A stretch of 13,735 nucleotides of DNA from Chloroflexota bacterium. GTDB taxonomy: Bacteria > Chloroflexota > Anaerolineae > Anaerolineales > DRMV01. The notes beneath the pieces were generated by a model. It saw only the letters and a program-made list of their open reading frames with translations, made no database searches and was not told where the DNA came from. This document shows positions 1-6,597 of the stretch, one piece after another. The translations under genes were made by a program, and so were the position numbers. The stretch covers positions 1 to 13,735 of the forward strand of contig JAADEN010000084.1 of NCBI GenBank assembly GCA_013153375.1, in the 5' to 3' direction. How positions within the stretch are numbered: the stretch's first letter is position 1; every line of letters begins with the position of its first letter.

Positions 1-800
1 GGCTGCTGGCCCGTTACGCGCGCCGCGCGCCTCGCGCCGAGGACGCGGCCACCGCGCAGGCCGCCGCGCTGGCCTGGGCCTTCGGCCACCTGTACGCGCT
101 GTTCTTCTTCGTCGCCTTCCTCTTTCGCCGGCCCGAGCCCGACTTCACCCCGCGGGTCATGCTGCCCTGGTTCGTGTTCGCCCTGCTGGCCACGGGTCTG
201 ACCCTGGCCGTGGTGCTCGACGGCTTCCTGGCCCGCCGCACCCGGCTGGGATGGGCCTTGGCCTACGCCGCGCTGGCGGTGGCCCTGGCGGTCTTCTTCC
301 ACCGCTCGTGGCGCATGAGCCGGGCCTTCTTGCGGGTGCTGCACGATCACGGCTACGGCTACACCGCGCGCGAATGGCAGCAGCCCCAAACCTGGGCCTT
401 CTTGCAGACCTGGCCCGAGGACATCCCGTGGGTGACCAACGCGCCCGAGCCCCTGCTGCTGTGGGCCGACCGGCCCGCGTATCGCCTGGCCGAGTTCGCG
501 CGGCCCACGCCGGTGCGCGGTCCCCTGGGCTATCGCGAGGCCGTGGATCCCCTCCACCGGATGTACATCTCGGGCCAGGCCGCGGCCATCTATGTGAAGC
601 CCGAAGCCAGGCGGGCCCGGCGGCTGTACGGCGAACGCACGGACGAAGTGGTGGACATGCTCTTTCGGCGGTACACCCCTTGCTACGCGGACGACCTGAT
701 TGAGTTATACTACCTGGGGCCGCGGGCCGCGGATTTGTGCCCGTTGGGGCCCACCCAGTACCGACATCCCGCTCACCCTGCGAGCCAGGCATGGCCATAG
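1..800 (+). CDS. C-terminal part of a multi-span membrane glycosyltransferase-like protein (5' end outside window)
   Basis: The frame beginning at base 3 is open from the window edge to a TAG at 798-800, giving about 265 residues with no start in view. Three hydrophobic helices come first: one around the LYALFFFVAFLF stretch, one starting at MLPWFVFALLATG, and one around ALAYAALAVALAVFF. A soluble C-terminal domain of about 160 residues follows, with the segment WVTNAPEPLLLWADRPAYRL. Several membrane helices followed by a C-terminal domain mentioning a 'named position' type strand is what GT39/ArnT-like polyprenyl-phosphate-sugar transferases look like, and such genes often sit in glycan clusters. 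The catalytic N-terminal loop of that family would lie upstream and cannot be seen, so the assignment is by topology and context only. The stop overlaps the next gene by 10 nt, which suggests translational coupling. It could instead be another polytopic envelope protein, such as an O-antigen ligase-like one. Confidence 0.6.
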   Translation, partial: LLARYARRAPRAEDAATAQAAALAWAFGHLYALFFFVAFLFRRPEPDFTPRVMLPWFVFALLATGLTLAVVLDGFLARRTRLGWALAYAALAVALAVFFHRSWRMSRAFLRVLHDHGYGYTAREWQQPQTWAFLQTWPEDIPWVTNAPEPLLLWADRPAYRLAEFARPTPVRGPLGYREAVDPLHRMYISGQAAAIYVKPEARRARRLYGERTDEVVDMLFRRYTPCYADDLIELYYLGPRAADLCPLGPTQYRHPAHPASQAWP

Positions 801-1765
801 TCACGCTGTTCACCTCGCCCAAGCCCTTCGACGACCCCTTCATCGCCATGTTGCAACGCAACGCGTTGGGTTCGTGGCGCGCGCTGGCCCCTCAGGTGGA
901 TGTCCTCCTGTTCGGCATGGAGGCCGGGGTCGCGGAGGCCGCGGCCGAATTCGGCTTTCGGCATCAGCCCGCGGTGCGGCGCAGCCGCTTCGGCACGCCC
1001 TTGATCTCGGACCTGTTCGCCCAGGCGCAGGAGTTGGCCACCACGCCGTGGCTGGCCTTCGTCAACGCGGACATCATCCTGCTGCCCGACTTTCTGGGCG
1101 CGCTGCGGGCCCTGGAGCCCTACCTGGGGCGACGGCGCATGCTGGTCAGCGCGCGGCGCTGGGAGACCGAGGTCACCGAGCCCCTGGACTGGGCCGTCCT
1201 GGATCGGGACGCGCTGGCCGCGCACGCCCGGCAGCAGCGCCTCAACCCCGCGGGCATGGATTTGTTCCTCTTCCCCCGGGGCGCGCTGCGGGACATCCCG
1301 CCCTTCTCCATCGGCCGCGCGGGGTGGGACAACTGGATGATCTACCACGCCCGCCGCGAGCAGCGCGGCTGGGTCGTGGACGCCACGCCCGACCTGACGG
1401 TGGTGCATCAGGTGCACGACTATCGGCACCTGCCCGGCGGCAAGCCCCATTTTCAGCACGAAGAATCGCTGGAGAATGTGCGTTTGGCCGGGGGCGTGGA
1501 CAAACTCTACACCCTGTGGGAGGCCACCCACTGGCTGCAGGAGGGCCGGGTGCGCCGCGCGCCCTGGCATTGGTTCCGCCTCAGCCGCCGCATCGAATTG
1601 GCGCTGTTGCGCCGCGGGCAGCCGCAGAAGGGTTGGCGGCGGGTGCTGCTGCGCTGGGTGCGCCGCAAGTGGCAGCGGCCCTGGCTGGAGTCCACCCGCT
1701 GGTGGTTGGACTACTACGGCCCCGACATCGTCCGGCCCCGGCCGCAACATCTTCCCCCTGCATAG
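791..1765 (+). CDS. GT-A-fold-like glycosyltransferase, cytoplasmic, probably in surface glycan synthesis
   Basis: This is a 324-residue soluble protein. The start at 791 (MAIVTLFTSPKPF) is preferred over an in-frame ATG at 737, because the extra 18 residues are Pro-rich and lie inside the upstream coding region. The N-terminus forms an alternating strand/helix pattern. At residues 90-97 the segment FVNADIIL resembles the metal/nucleotide-binding 'DxD' strand end of GT-A enzymes, with Asn-Ala-Asp at 92-94 in place of the classic Asp-x-Asp. Residues 178-183 (GWDNWM) and the His/Asp-rich stretch at 205-223 are likely acceptor or catalytic loops. The last 70 residues are strongly basic and Trp-rich (for example KWQRPWLE at 293-300), consistent with membrane-surface binding. 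It lies between a membrane transferase-like gene and a UDP-xylose-forming enzyme, so it probably transfers a sugar in the same pathway. Donor and acceptor cannot be told from sequence. No TM helix is evident. Confidence 0.7.
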   Translation: MAIVTLFTSPKPFDDPFIAMLQRNALGSWRALAPQVDVLLFGMEAGVAEAAAEFGFRHQPAVRRSRFGTPLISDLFAQAQELATTPWLAFVNADIILLPDFLGALRALEPYLGRRRMLVSARRWETEVTEPLDWAVLDRDALAAHARQQRLNPAGMDLFLFPRGALRDIPPFSIGRAGWDNWMIYHARREQRGWVVDATPDLTVVHQVHDYRHLPGGKPHFQHEESLENVRLAGGVDKLYTLWEATHWLQEGRVRRAPWHWFRLSRRIELALLRRGQPQKGWRRVLLRWVRRKWQRPWLESTRWWLDYYGPDIVRPRPQHLPPA

Positions 1766-1775
1766 GAGCGACATC

Positions 1776-2744
1776 ATGCGCGTGATTCTCACCGGTGCCG
1801 CGGGTTTTCTGGGTTCTCACCTGGCCGAGCGCCTGCTGCGCGACGGCCATACGGTGGTGGGGATGGACAACCTCCTGACCGGCGCACGGGAGAATGTGCG
1901 CCTTTTGCAAACTTACCCGGCCTTTCAGTTCGTCCACCACGATGTGGAAGACCCCTGGCCCGACCTGGGCCCGGTGGACGCGGTGCTGCACTTCGCCTCC
2001 CCGGCCAGCCCCAACCCGCGCTCGCCGTTGGGCTACCCCAACCTGCCCATCCGCACCATGCGGGCCAACGCCTGGGGCACTTACCACGGCCTGGAGACGG
2101 CCCGGCGCTACGGGGCCCGCTTCCTGCTGGCCTCGACCAGCGAGGTGTACGGCGACCCCGAGGTGCACCCGCAGCCGGAAGATTATTGGGGCCATGTCAA
2201 CCCCGTGGGCGAGCGCGCGGTGTACGACGAGGCCAAACGCTTCGCGGAGGCCATGACCATGGCCTACCATCGCAAGCACGGCCTGGATGTGCGCATCGTG
2301 CGCATTTTCAACACCTACGGGCCCCGCATGCGCATGGACGACGGGCGGGTGATCCCCAACTTCATCGTGCAGGCCCTGCGGGGCGAACCCCTGACCATCT
2401 ACGGCCAGGGCGAGCAGACCCGCAGTTTCTGTTATGTGGACGATCTCATCGAGGGCATCGTGCGTTTGTTCACCCTCGACGCGGCTCCTTTCCCCGTCAA
2501 CATCGGCAACCCCCAGGAGTACACCATCCTGGCCCTGGCCCGGCTGGTGAACGAACTCACGGGCAACGCGGGCGGGTTGCGCTTCGAGCCCGCCATGTAC
2601 ACCGAGGGCGACCCCAAGCGCCGCCGCCCCGACATCACCCGGGCCCGCAACCTGCTGGATTGGGAGCCGCAGGTGCCTCTGCCCGCGGGCCTGCAGCGCA
2701 CCATCGAGGATTTTCGGACGCGGCTGGCCCGCGCCGCGGGTTGA
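1776..2744 (+). CDS. uxs: UDP-glucuronate decarboxylase (UDP-xylose synthase), extended SDR family
   Basis: This 322-residue enzyme is expected to convert UDP-glucuronate to UDP-xylose with bound NAD, in the cytoplasm. The Rossmann motif GAAGFLG is at residues 7-13, with Asp31 placed to bind the NAD ribose. The strand-end segment LHFASPASP at 71-79 is characteristic of UXS-type decarboxylases. The catalytic set Thr121-Ser122-Glu123 (TSEVYGDP) and Tyr150-x3-Lys154 (YDEAK) is complete. FNTYGPRM at 178-185, VIPNFIVQAL at 192-201 and the substrate-domain segment TRSFCYVDDLI at 215-225 also match. The length is normal for bacterial UXS. The start is set by AGGAG at 1764-1768, which overlaps the stop codon of the preceding glycosyltransferase, so the two are probably co-transcribed. 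A related activity such as dTDP-glucose 4,6-dehydratase or a 4-epimerase is less likely given the ASPASP motif. Confidence 0.9.
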   Translation: MRVILTGAAGFLGSHLAERLLRDGHTVVGMDNLLTGARENVRLLQTYPAFQFVHHDVEDPWPDLGPVDAVLHFASPASPNPRSPLGYPNLPIRTMRANAWGTYHGLETARRYGARFLLASTSEVYGDPEVHPQPEDYWGHVNPVGERAVYDEAKRFAEAMTMAYHRKHGLDVRIVRIFNTYGPRMRMDDGRVIPNFIVQALRGEPLTIYGQGEQTRSFCYVDDLIEGIVRLFTLDAAPFPVNIGNPQEYTILALARLVNELTGNAGGLRFEPAMYTEGDPKRRRPDITRARNLLDWEPQVPLPAGLQRTIEDFRTRLARAAG

Positions 2745-2767
2745 GGCCGCCTCCTGGCTGGGGGAAG

Positions 2768-2795
2768 TGTAACCTTTGCGGCCGACTTTCGTTTG
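2768..2795 (+). promoter_or_regulatory. ECF-type promoter candidate upstream of the sigma gene
   Basis: TGTAAC at 2768-2773 and CGTTTG at 2790-2795 are separated by 16 bp. A -35 element ending in AAC, a -10 beginning CGT and a 16-bp spacer is the known layout of ECF sigma promoters (compare TGAAAC-N16-CGTA of Bacillus SigW). The same pair with the same spacing recurs at 3636-3663. Autoregulation by the adjacent sigma factor is the natural inference. The expected transcription start lies only a few bases before the sigma ATG at 2808. Confidence 0.6.
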
Positions 2796-2807
2796 GACAG
2801 ATGAACC

Positions 2808-3365
2808 ATGAAACGCGCATCCGTGGACGAGGAGTTGGTCCGTCGTGCCCAGCAGGGCGATGCCGACGCGTTCGGCCAGATCTACGAGCGATATGTGGAT
2901 GATGTGTATCGCTTCTTCTATTACCGCACCCTGCAAACTGCGGACGCGGAAGATTTGACCGAAGCCACTTTCTTGAAGGCGTGGCAGGGGCTCAAACGCC
3001 TGCGCGTGGGGCCCGAGTTGAACCTGCGCGCCTGGCTGTTGCGCATCGCCCGCAATCTGTGGATCGACCGTCACCGCACGGCCAAAGAGGAAGCCCCTCT
3101 GGAGGCCGCGGCCACGGTCGCGGCCTCGGAGCCCAATCCCGAAGCCGCGCTGCTGGAGGCCGAGCGCGGGGACGAACTGGCCGCCGCGCTGGCCCAACTC
3201 CCCGAGCGGCTGCGCGATGTGATCGTCTATCGCTTCGTGCACGGCCTGAGCCACAAGGAGACCGCCGCGTTGTTGGGCGTGAACGAAGGTCATGTGCGCG
3301 TGCTTCAACACCGCGCCTTGCAACGGCTGCGGCGTTGGCTCGAGGCTCAGGCTCAGGAGGATTGA
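2808..3365 (+). CDS. RNA polymerase sigma factor, ECF subfamily
   Basis: This 185-residue protein has the two-domain layout of an ECF sigma factor. Region 2 spans about residues 8-92, with the core-binding and -10-recognition helices DAEDLTEATFLKAWQ (46-60) and LRAWLLRIARNLWIDRHR (73-90). A short acidic linker follows, then region 4 at about 124-178 with LPERLRDVIVYRFVHGLSHKE and the helix-turn-helix ETAALLGVNEGHVRVLQHRA that reads the -35 box. It directs RNA polymerase to a small regulon, usually under control of a membrane partner; here that is the DUF5667 gene starting one base after this stop. No good Shine-Dalgarno precedes ATG 2808, and the predicted transcript start is almost at the ATG, so the mRNA may be leaderless. 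An ATG at 2801 is out of frame. A promoter-like motif upstream suggests self-activation. The signal sensed is unknown. Confidence 0.93.
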   Translation: MKRASVDEELVRRAQQGDADAFGQIYERYVDDVYRFFYYRTLQTADAEDLTEATFLKAWQGLKRLRVGPELNLRAWLLRIARNLWIDRHRTAKEEAPLEAAATVAASEPNPEAALLEAERGDELAAALAQLPERLRDVIVYRFVHGLSHKETAALLGVNEGHVRVLQHRALQRLRRWLEAQAQED

Positions 3366-3366
3366 G

Positions 3367-4677
3367 GTGACCCAGCCCCCCTTGGACGAGATTCTGGCCC
3401 AATGTCTGGACGAGATCCGCAGCGGGCGCAGCACGGTAGAGGCGTGCCTGGCCCGTTATCCCGCGCAGCGGGCCGAACTGGAGCCCCTGCTGCGGACCGC
3501 GCTGTGGGTGGCCCAGGCCGAGGCCGTGCGGCCCGATCCCGCGTTTCGGGCCGCGGCCAAGACGCGGCTGCTCAACCGCATTCGGGCCGAAGAGGAAAGT
3601 CGGCGGGCCGCGGTGCCGCCTGTCATGCCGCAGGCTGTAACATTTGACCTCCTGCATCGTTTGAGGGGGTGGATACGAAAACTCCAACCCCAACAACCCC
3701 GCAGGAGGTACGCCATGTTTTGGGCACTGATTTTCGCAGCCATTGCGTTGGTCGCCGGAGGCGGCGGCATTGCGTACGCGTCCACCGACGCGTTGCCCGA
3801 CGATGCCCTCTATCCCGTCAAGTTGGCGCTGGAAGACGCCCAATTGCTGTTCGCGGACCCTGAAGAGGATGTGCAATTGCACCTGGAGTTCGCGCAGCGG
3901 CGGCTGGAAGAGGCCCGCATCATGGCCCAGCAAGGCCAGACCGAGGGTCTGGAGCGGGCCCTGGAGAACTACGAGGCCCACCTGCAGGCCGCGTTGCAAC
4001 TGGCCCAGCAGGTCGGCGCCCAGGATCCCCAGGTCTGGGCCCGCATGGCGCAGCAGGTCGAACGCCATCAGCAGCGTTTGCAGACCATGGCCCAGGTCAT
4101 GGAGCAGCAAGGCCTGACCGAAGCCGAGCAGCGGATGATCCAGACCCAGGAGCGGGTGCGGCAGACCCTGGAGCATGTCCACCGCTTCATGGGGCAACAC
4201 CCCAAGGATATGCCCTCCACGCCGCCCGCGGGGCCGCACGGGCCCAAGTCGGACGAGAGCCCGATGCCGCATCCCAAGGGCCCCATGCCCACCGCGATGC
4301 CCGGTGGCAAGGGCCACGGCGAGGGTCGGGGGCAGGGCTCCATGCCCGAGGACGGCGGGCAGAACGCGGACCAGGACTTCATGAGCGGCGACGCGACCTA
4401 TCCGCAGAGCACCGCGGCCGCGGACACCCACCCGGCCGAGAGCCCCAAGTCCACGCCGCTGGGCACGCCGGTCCCCGTGCAGGGTACGCCGGAGAATCAC
4501 CCCGAGGCCACCGCGACCTGCACGCCGGCGCCCACCCAGAGCGGCGACCACGACGCCAGCGCGACGCACACGCCTATGCCGACGCCGACCTCGACCACCA
4601 TGCCCGCGCCGACCATGACCGCCACGCCCAGCGGTGATCACGACCAGGGCGACATGGGCGGCGGACACGACCGCTAA
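3367..4677 (+). CDS. Single-span DUF5667 membrane protein with N-terminal anti-sigma-like domain; partner of the ECF sigma factor
   Basis: This is a 436-residue protein starting at GTG 3367, with AGGAGG at 3355-3360 ideally spaced inside the end of the sigma gene. Residues 1-75 (LDEILAQCLDEIRSG..., LARYPAQRAELEPLLRTAL) form the helical N-terminal domain found on many Chloroflexota proteins that follow ECF sigma genes. It is presumed to bind sigma in the cytoplasm, but it lacks the His-x3-Cys-x2-Cys zinc motif of ZAS anti-sigma factors. One TM helix is at about 118-139. It is followed outside by the DUF5667 segment (LPDDALYPVKLALEDAQ at 143-159) and a long Gln/Glu-rich helical region to about residue 275. 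Residues from about 280 to the end form a disordered tail rich in Pro, Thr, Met, His and Asp, with SGDHD occurring twice. A second promoter-like motif and a strong internal start at residue 117 lie within the gene. The anti-sigma role is inferred from position; it could be an activator or a sensor. Confidence 0.82.
   Translation: MTQPPLDEILAQCLDEIRSGRSTVEACLARYPAQRAELEPLLRTALWVAQAEAVRPDPAFRAAAKTRLLNRIRAEEESRRAAVPPVMPQAVTFDLLHRLRGWIRKLQPQQPRRRYAMFWALIFAAIALVAGGGGIAYASTDALPDDALYPVKLALEDAQLLFADPEEDVQLHLEFAQRRLEEARIMAQQGQTEGLERALENYEAHLQAALQLAQQVGAQDPQVWARMAQQVERHQQRLQTMAQVMEQQGLTEAEQRMIQTQERVRQTLEHVHRFMGQHPKDMPSTPPAGPHGPKSDESPMPHPKGPMPTAMPGGKGHGEGRGQGSMPEDGGQNADQDFMSGDATYPQSTAAADTHPAESPKSTPLGTPVPVQGTPENHPEATATCTPAPTQSGDHDASATHTPMPTPTSTTMPAPTMTATPSGDHDQGDMGGGHDR
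3636..3663 (+). promoter_or_regulatory. Second ECF-type promoter candidate, inside the DUF5667 gene
   Basis: TGTAAC at 3636-3641 and CGTTTG at 3658-3663 are 16 bp apart, identical in both hexamers and in spacing to the motif before the sigma gene. Identity extends to TGTAAC-n-TTTG and T-CGTTTG. A start near 3670 would give a leader of about 45 nt before the AGGAGGT/ATG at 3703-3717. Reading by eye, I found no third copy with this spacing in the window. Confidence 0.55.
3703..3717 (+). promoter_or_regulatory. Strong internal ribosome binding site and in-frame ATG (residue 117 of the DUF5667 protein)
   Basis: AGGAGGT at 3703-3709 lies six bases (counting from AGGAGG) before ATG at 3715, as good as any site in the window. 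The ATG is in frame with the DUF5667 gene and is followed at once by the hydrophobic segment FWALIFAAIALVAGG. Initiation here would make a 320-residue product with the membrane anchor and outer part but no cytoplasmic domain. Together with the promoter-like motif just upstream, this supports a separately made short form. Confidence 0.55.
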
Positions 4678-4700
4678 ACCGGACGCCATCCTAAGAGCGA

Positions 4701-4728
4701 CCGAGCCGACCCAGACGGGTCGGCTCGG
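4701..4728. terminator. Perfect 12-bp hairpin between convergent genes, likely bidirectional terminator
   Basis: CCGAGCCGACCC (4701-4712), loop AGAC, then GGGTCGGCTCGG (4717-4728) form an uninterrupted 12-bp stem. It is centred between the stop of the DUF5667 gene (4677) and the stop of the convergent yitT-like gene (4747). Neither side has a clean run of T, so termination may rely on stem strength or on a factor. Confidence 0.7.
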
Positions 4729-4746
4729 CGCGTTGTGGACAAAAGC

Positions 4747-5628
4747 CTACGCTTCTTCCCAGTCTTTGAACCCTTCGCCCAGGGCCTCGTACGCGTGGCC
4801 GATGACCATGAAGGCCCGCGGGTCGGCCTCCCGCACGATGGCCTTGAGGGGGCCGACTTCGCCCCGACTGACCACGCAGTACAGCACCGCGCGCGGCTGG
4901 CCCGTGTAGCCCCCGCGGCCTTGCAGCACGGTCACGCCCCGGTCCAGGTCGCGCAGGATGCGTTGGGTCACGGCCTCAGGCCGGGCGGTGACGATGAGCG
5001 CGGTGCGCACCACATTCGCGCCCTGGCTCACCGCGTCCGCGGTCAGGCCGGTGATGTAGAGGGTGACCAGCGCGTAGAGGGCCTTCTCCCAGCCGAAGGT
5101 GAAGCCCGCCGCGGCCAGCACCAGCGCGTCGGACAAAAGGTAACTCTGGGCCATGGGGATGTGCATCCGGCGGGCCAGGATGCGGGCCAGGATGTCGGTG
5201 CCGCCGCTGGTGCCCCGGCCCCGGTAGATGAGCCCCGCGCCCACGCCGCCCACCACGCCGCCGTAGAGCGCGTTGAGCAGCATGTCGTCGGTCAGCAGGC
5301 GCAGGCCCACGCCGTAGGTCCAGCCGTCCACCACCGCGGAGAACAGCAGCACGCTGACCAAGGTGCGCAGCGCGAAGCGCGGGCCGCCCAGGTAGCGCCA
5401 GCCCAGCGCGAACAGGGGCAGGTTGAACGCGGTGACCAGCGCGCCCACGGGCCAGCCCGTGTAGTGGTGCACCACCAGGGCCAGGCCGCTCACCCCGCCC
5501 GCGGCCAGATCGCCGGGGATGAGGAAGATCACCATGGCCAGGGCCAGGATGACCGTGCCCGCGGTCAGGTACGCATAATCGCGCACCGTGCGCCAGCGCG
5601 CCGCGCTGGAGGCCGTCATGGGCTTCAT
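4747..5628 (-). CDS. YitT family membrane protein (DUF161 membrane domain plus DUF2179 cytoplasmic domain)
   Basis: This is a 293-residue protein, usual for the family. The N-terminal two thirds hold about five to six hydrophobic helices. The conserved family motifs are visible: IPGDLAAGGVSGLA at 37-50 after the first helix, and RGRGTSGGTDILARIL at 136-151. The C-terminal DUF2179 domain runs from about 208 to 280, with ...TVLQGRGGYTG at 233-243 followed by the strand RAVLYCVVSR and the helix LKAIVREADPRAFMVIG. Function is not established for the family; transporter-like roles have been suggested, and DUF2179 may bind a small ligand. The start ATG at 5628 follows the stop of the preceding dehydrogenase by nine bases, and a weak GGTGAGG overlaps that stop. 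An ATG three codons further in is possible. It is probably the last gene of the frr operon, with the hairpin at 4701-4728 as its terminator. Confidence 0.9.
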   Translation of the reverse strand: MKPMTASSAARWRTVRDYAYLTAGTVILALAMVIFLIPGDLAAGGVSGLALVVHHYTGWPVGALVTAFNLPLFALGWRYLGGPRFALRTLVSVLLFSAVVDGWTYGVGLRLLTDDMLLNALYGGVVGGVGAGLIYRGRGTSGGTDILARILARRMHIPMAQSYLLSDALVLAAAGFTFGWEKALYALVTLYITGLTADAVSQGANVVRTALIVTARPEAVTQRILRDLDRGVTVLQGRGGYTGQPRAVLYCVVSRGEVGPLKAIVREADPRAFMVIGHAYEALGEGFKDWEEA

Positions 5629-5637
5629 GCGCGCGCC

Positions 5638-6552
5638 TCACCCCGCGGCCCCGGCCTCAGGGCCGTCCTCCACCAAATGCGTGTTGGCCAGGGCCTCGTA
5701 CACCGCCAGGATGCCCGAGTTGTCCAGGTCCCCCAGGCCCATCTCCAGCATGGCCCGATAGAGTTGGGCGAACAAGCCCGTGGCCGGCAGGGGCATGCCG
5801 TAAGTGCGGCCCGTCTGCATGACGATGTTGAGGTCCTTCTCCATCATGGTGGCCTTGAAGCCGGGCTTGCGGTCGCCCCGGAAGAGGCGCGGGGGCTTGT
5901 GGTCCAGGGTCCAGCAGCCGGCCGCGCCGCCCCGGATGGCCTCGACCACCTTGCGGGGGTCCGCGCCGGCCTTTTGGGCCAGGAGCAGCAGTTCGGCCAT
6001 GGCCACCATTTGGGCCGCGACCATGATCTGGTTGGCGGCCTTGGCTACCTGGCCCGTGCCCGCGGGTCCGATGTGGGTGATGGTGCGGCCCTCGGCCTGG
6101 AGCACGGGGCGCACCCGCTCCAGCGCGTCCGCGGGGCCGCCCACCATGATGGTCAGGGTGCCCTGCTGCGCGCCGATGTCGCCGCCGCTGACGGGCGCGT
6201 CCAGCGCGGGCACGCCGACCTTGACCAGTTCCGCGGCGATGTGCCGCGCGGTCTCGGGCCGGATGGTGGAGTGGTCCACGAAGATCAGGCCGGGGTGCGC
6301 GCCCTCGCGGATGCCGCCCGGCCCCAGCGCGACCTGCTCCACCGTGGCCGAGTCGGGCAGGTTGGTGATGACCACATCCACGGCCGCGGCCACGGCCGCG
6401 GGGCCGTCCGCGGCCTGCGCGCCCAGGGCCACCAGTTCGTCCACCGGGCCCCGGGAGCGGTTGTACACCACCAGGGGAAATCCGGCCTTGAGGATGTTGC
6501 GGGCCATGGGCTTGCCCATGATGCCCAGTCCGATGTAACCGACGCGGAGCAT
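5638..6552 (-). CDS. NAD(P)-dependent 3-hydroxyisobutyrate dehydrogenase-family oxidoreductase, closest in motifs to 2-hydroxy-3-oxopropionate reductase
   Basis: This is a 304-residue beta-hydroxyacid dehydrogenase. Residues 1-19 hold the Rossmann start VGYIGLGIMGKPMARN, with Gly8-x-Gly10-x2-Gly13. Asn31-Arg32 after the second strand suggest NADP preference. The substrate-binding segment DAPVSGGDIGAQQGTL is at 118-133, the catalytic lysine is Lys171 in GQVAKAANQ, and the conserved Lys239-Asp240 pair is in the C-terminal helical domain. RGGAAG at 207-212 recalls RGGLAGS of GarR/GlxR, which reduce tartronate semialdehyde to glycerate. Paralogues acting on 3-hydroxyisobutyrate, 4-hydroxybutyrate/succinate semialdehyde or imines share these motifs, so the substrate is unproven. 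AGGAGGT at 6557-6563 (complement) fixes the start. It lies 45 nt downstream of glpX, so glycerate and gluconeogenic metabolism would make sense together. The C-terminal ten residues are a poorly conserved Gly/Ala-rich tail. Confidence 0.88.
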   Translation of the reverse strand: MLRVGYIGLGIMGKPMARNILKAGFPLVVYNRSRGPVDELVALGAQAADGPAAVAAAVDVVITNLPDSATVEQVALGPGGIREGAHPGLIFVDHSTIRPETARHIAAELVKVGVPALDAPVSGGDIGAQQGTLTIMVGGPADALERVRPVLQAEGRTITHIGPAGTGQVAKAANQIMVAAQMVAMAELLLLAQKAGADPRKVVEAIRGGAAGCWTLDHKPPRLFRGDRKPGFKATMMEKDLNIVMQTGRTYGMPLPATGLFAQLYRAMLEMGLGDLDNSGILAVYEALANTHLVEDGPEAGAAG

Positions 6553-6597
6553 GAAGACCTCCTGTGGCTCAGGGTTGGCGCGGGCTCAATGGCGGGT

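Noticed and set aside
737..790. An 18-residue N-terminal extension of the glycosyltransferase
   Set aside because: The upstream ATG lies well inside the preceding coding region, the extra residues are Pro-rich and unstructured, and ATG 791 begins a clean hydrophobic first strand.
1581..4689. Two long minus-strand open frames (1581-3434 and 2992-4689) opposite uxs, the sigma gene and the DUF5667 gene
   Set aside because: They have no recognisable domains, run across unrelated sense genes, and have composition typical of antisense frames in high-GC coding DNA.
6534..6539. A third TGTAAC hexamer
   Set aside because: It lies at the start codon region of the dehydrogenase gene on the opposite strand, and no CGTTTG-like box occurs 16 bp downstream.
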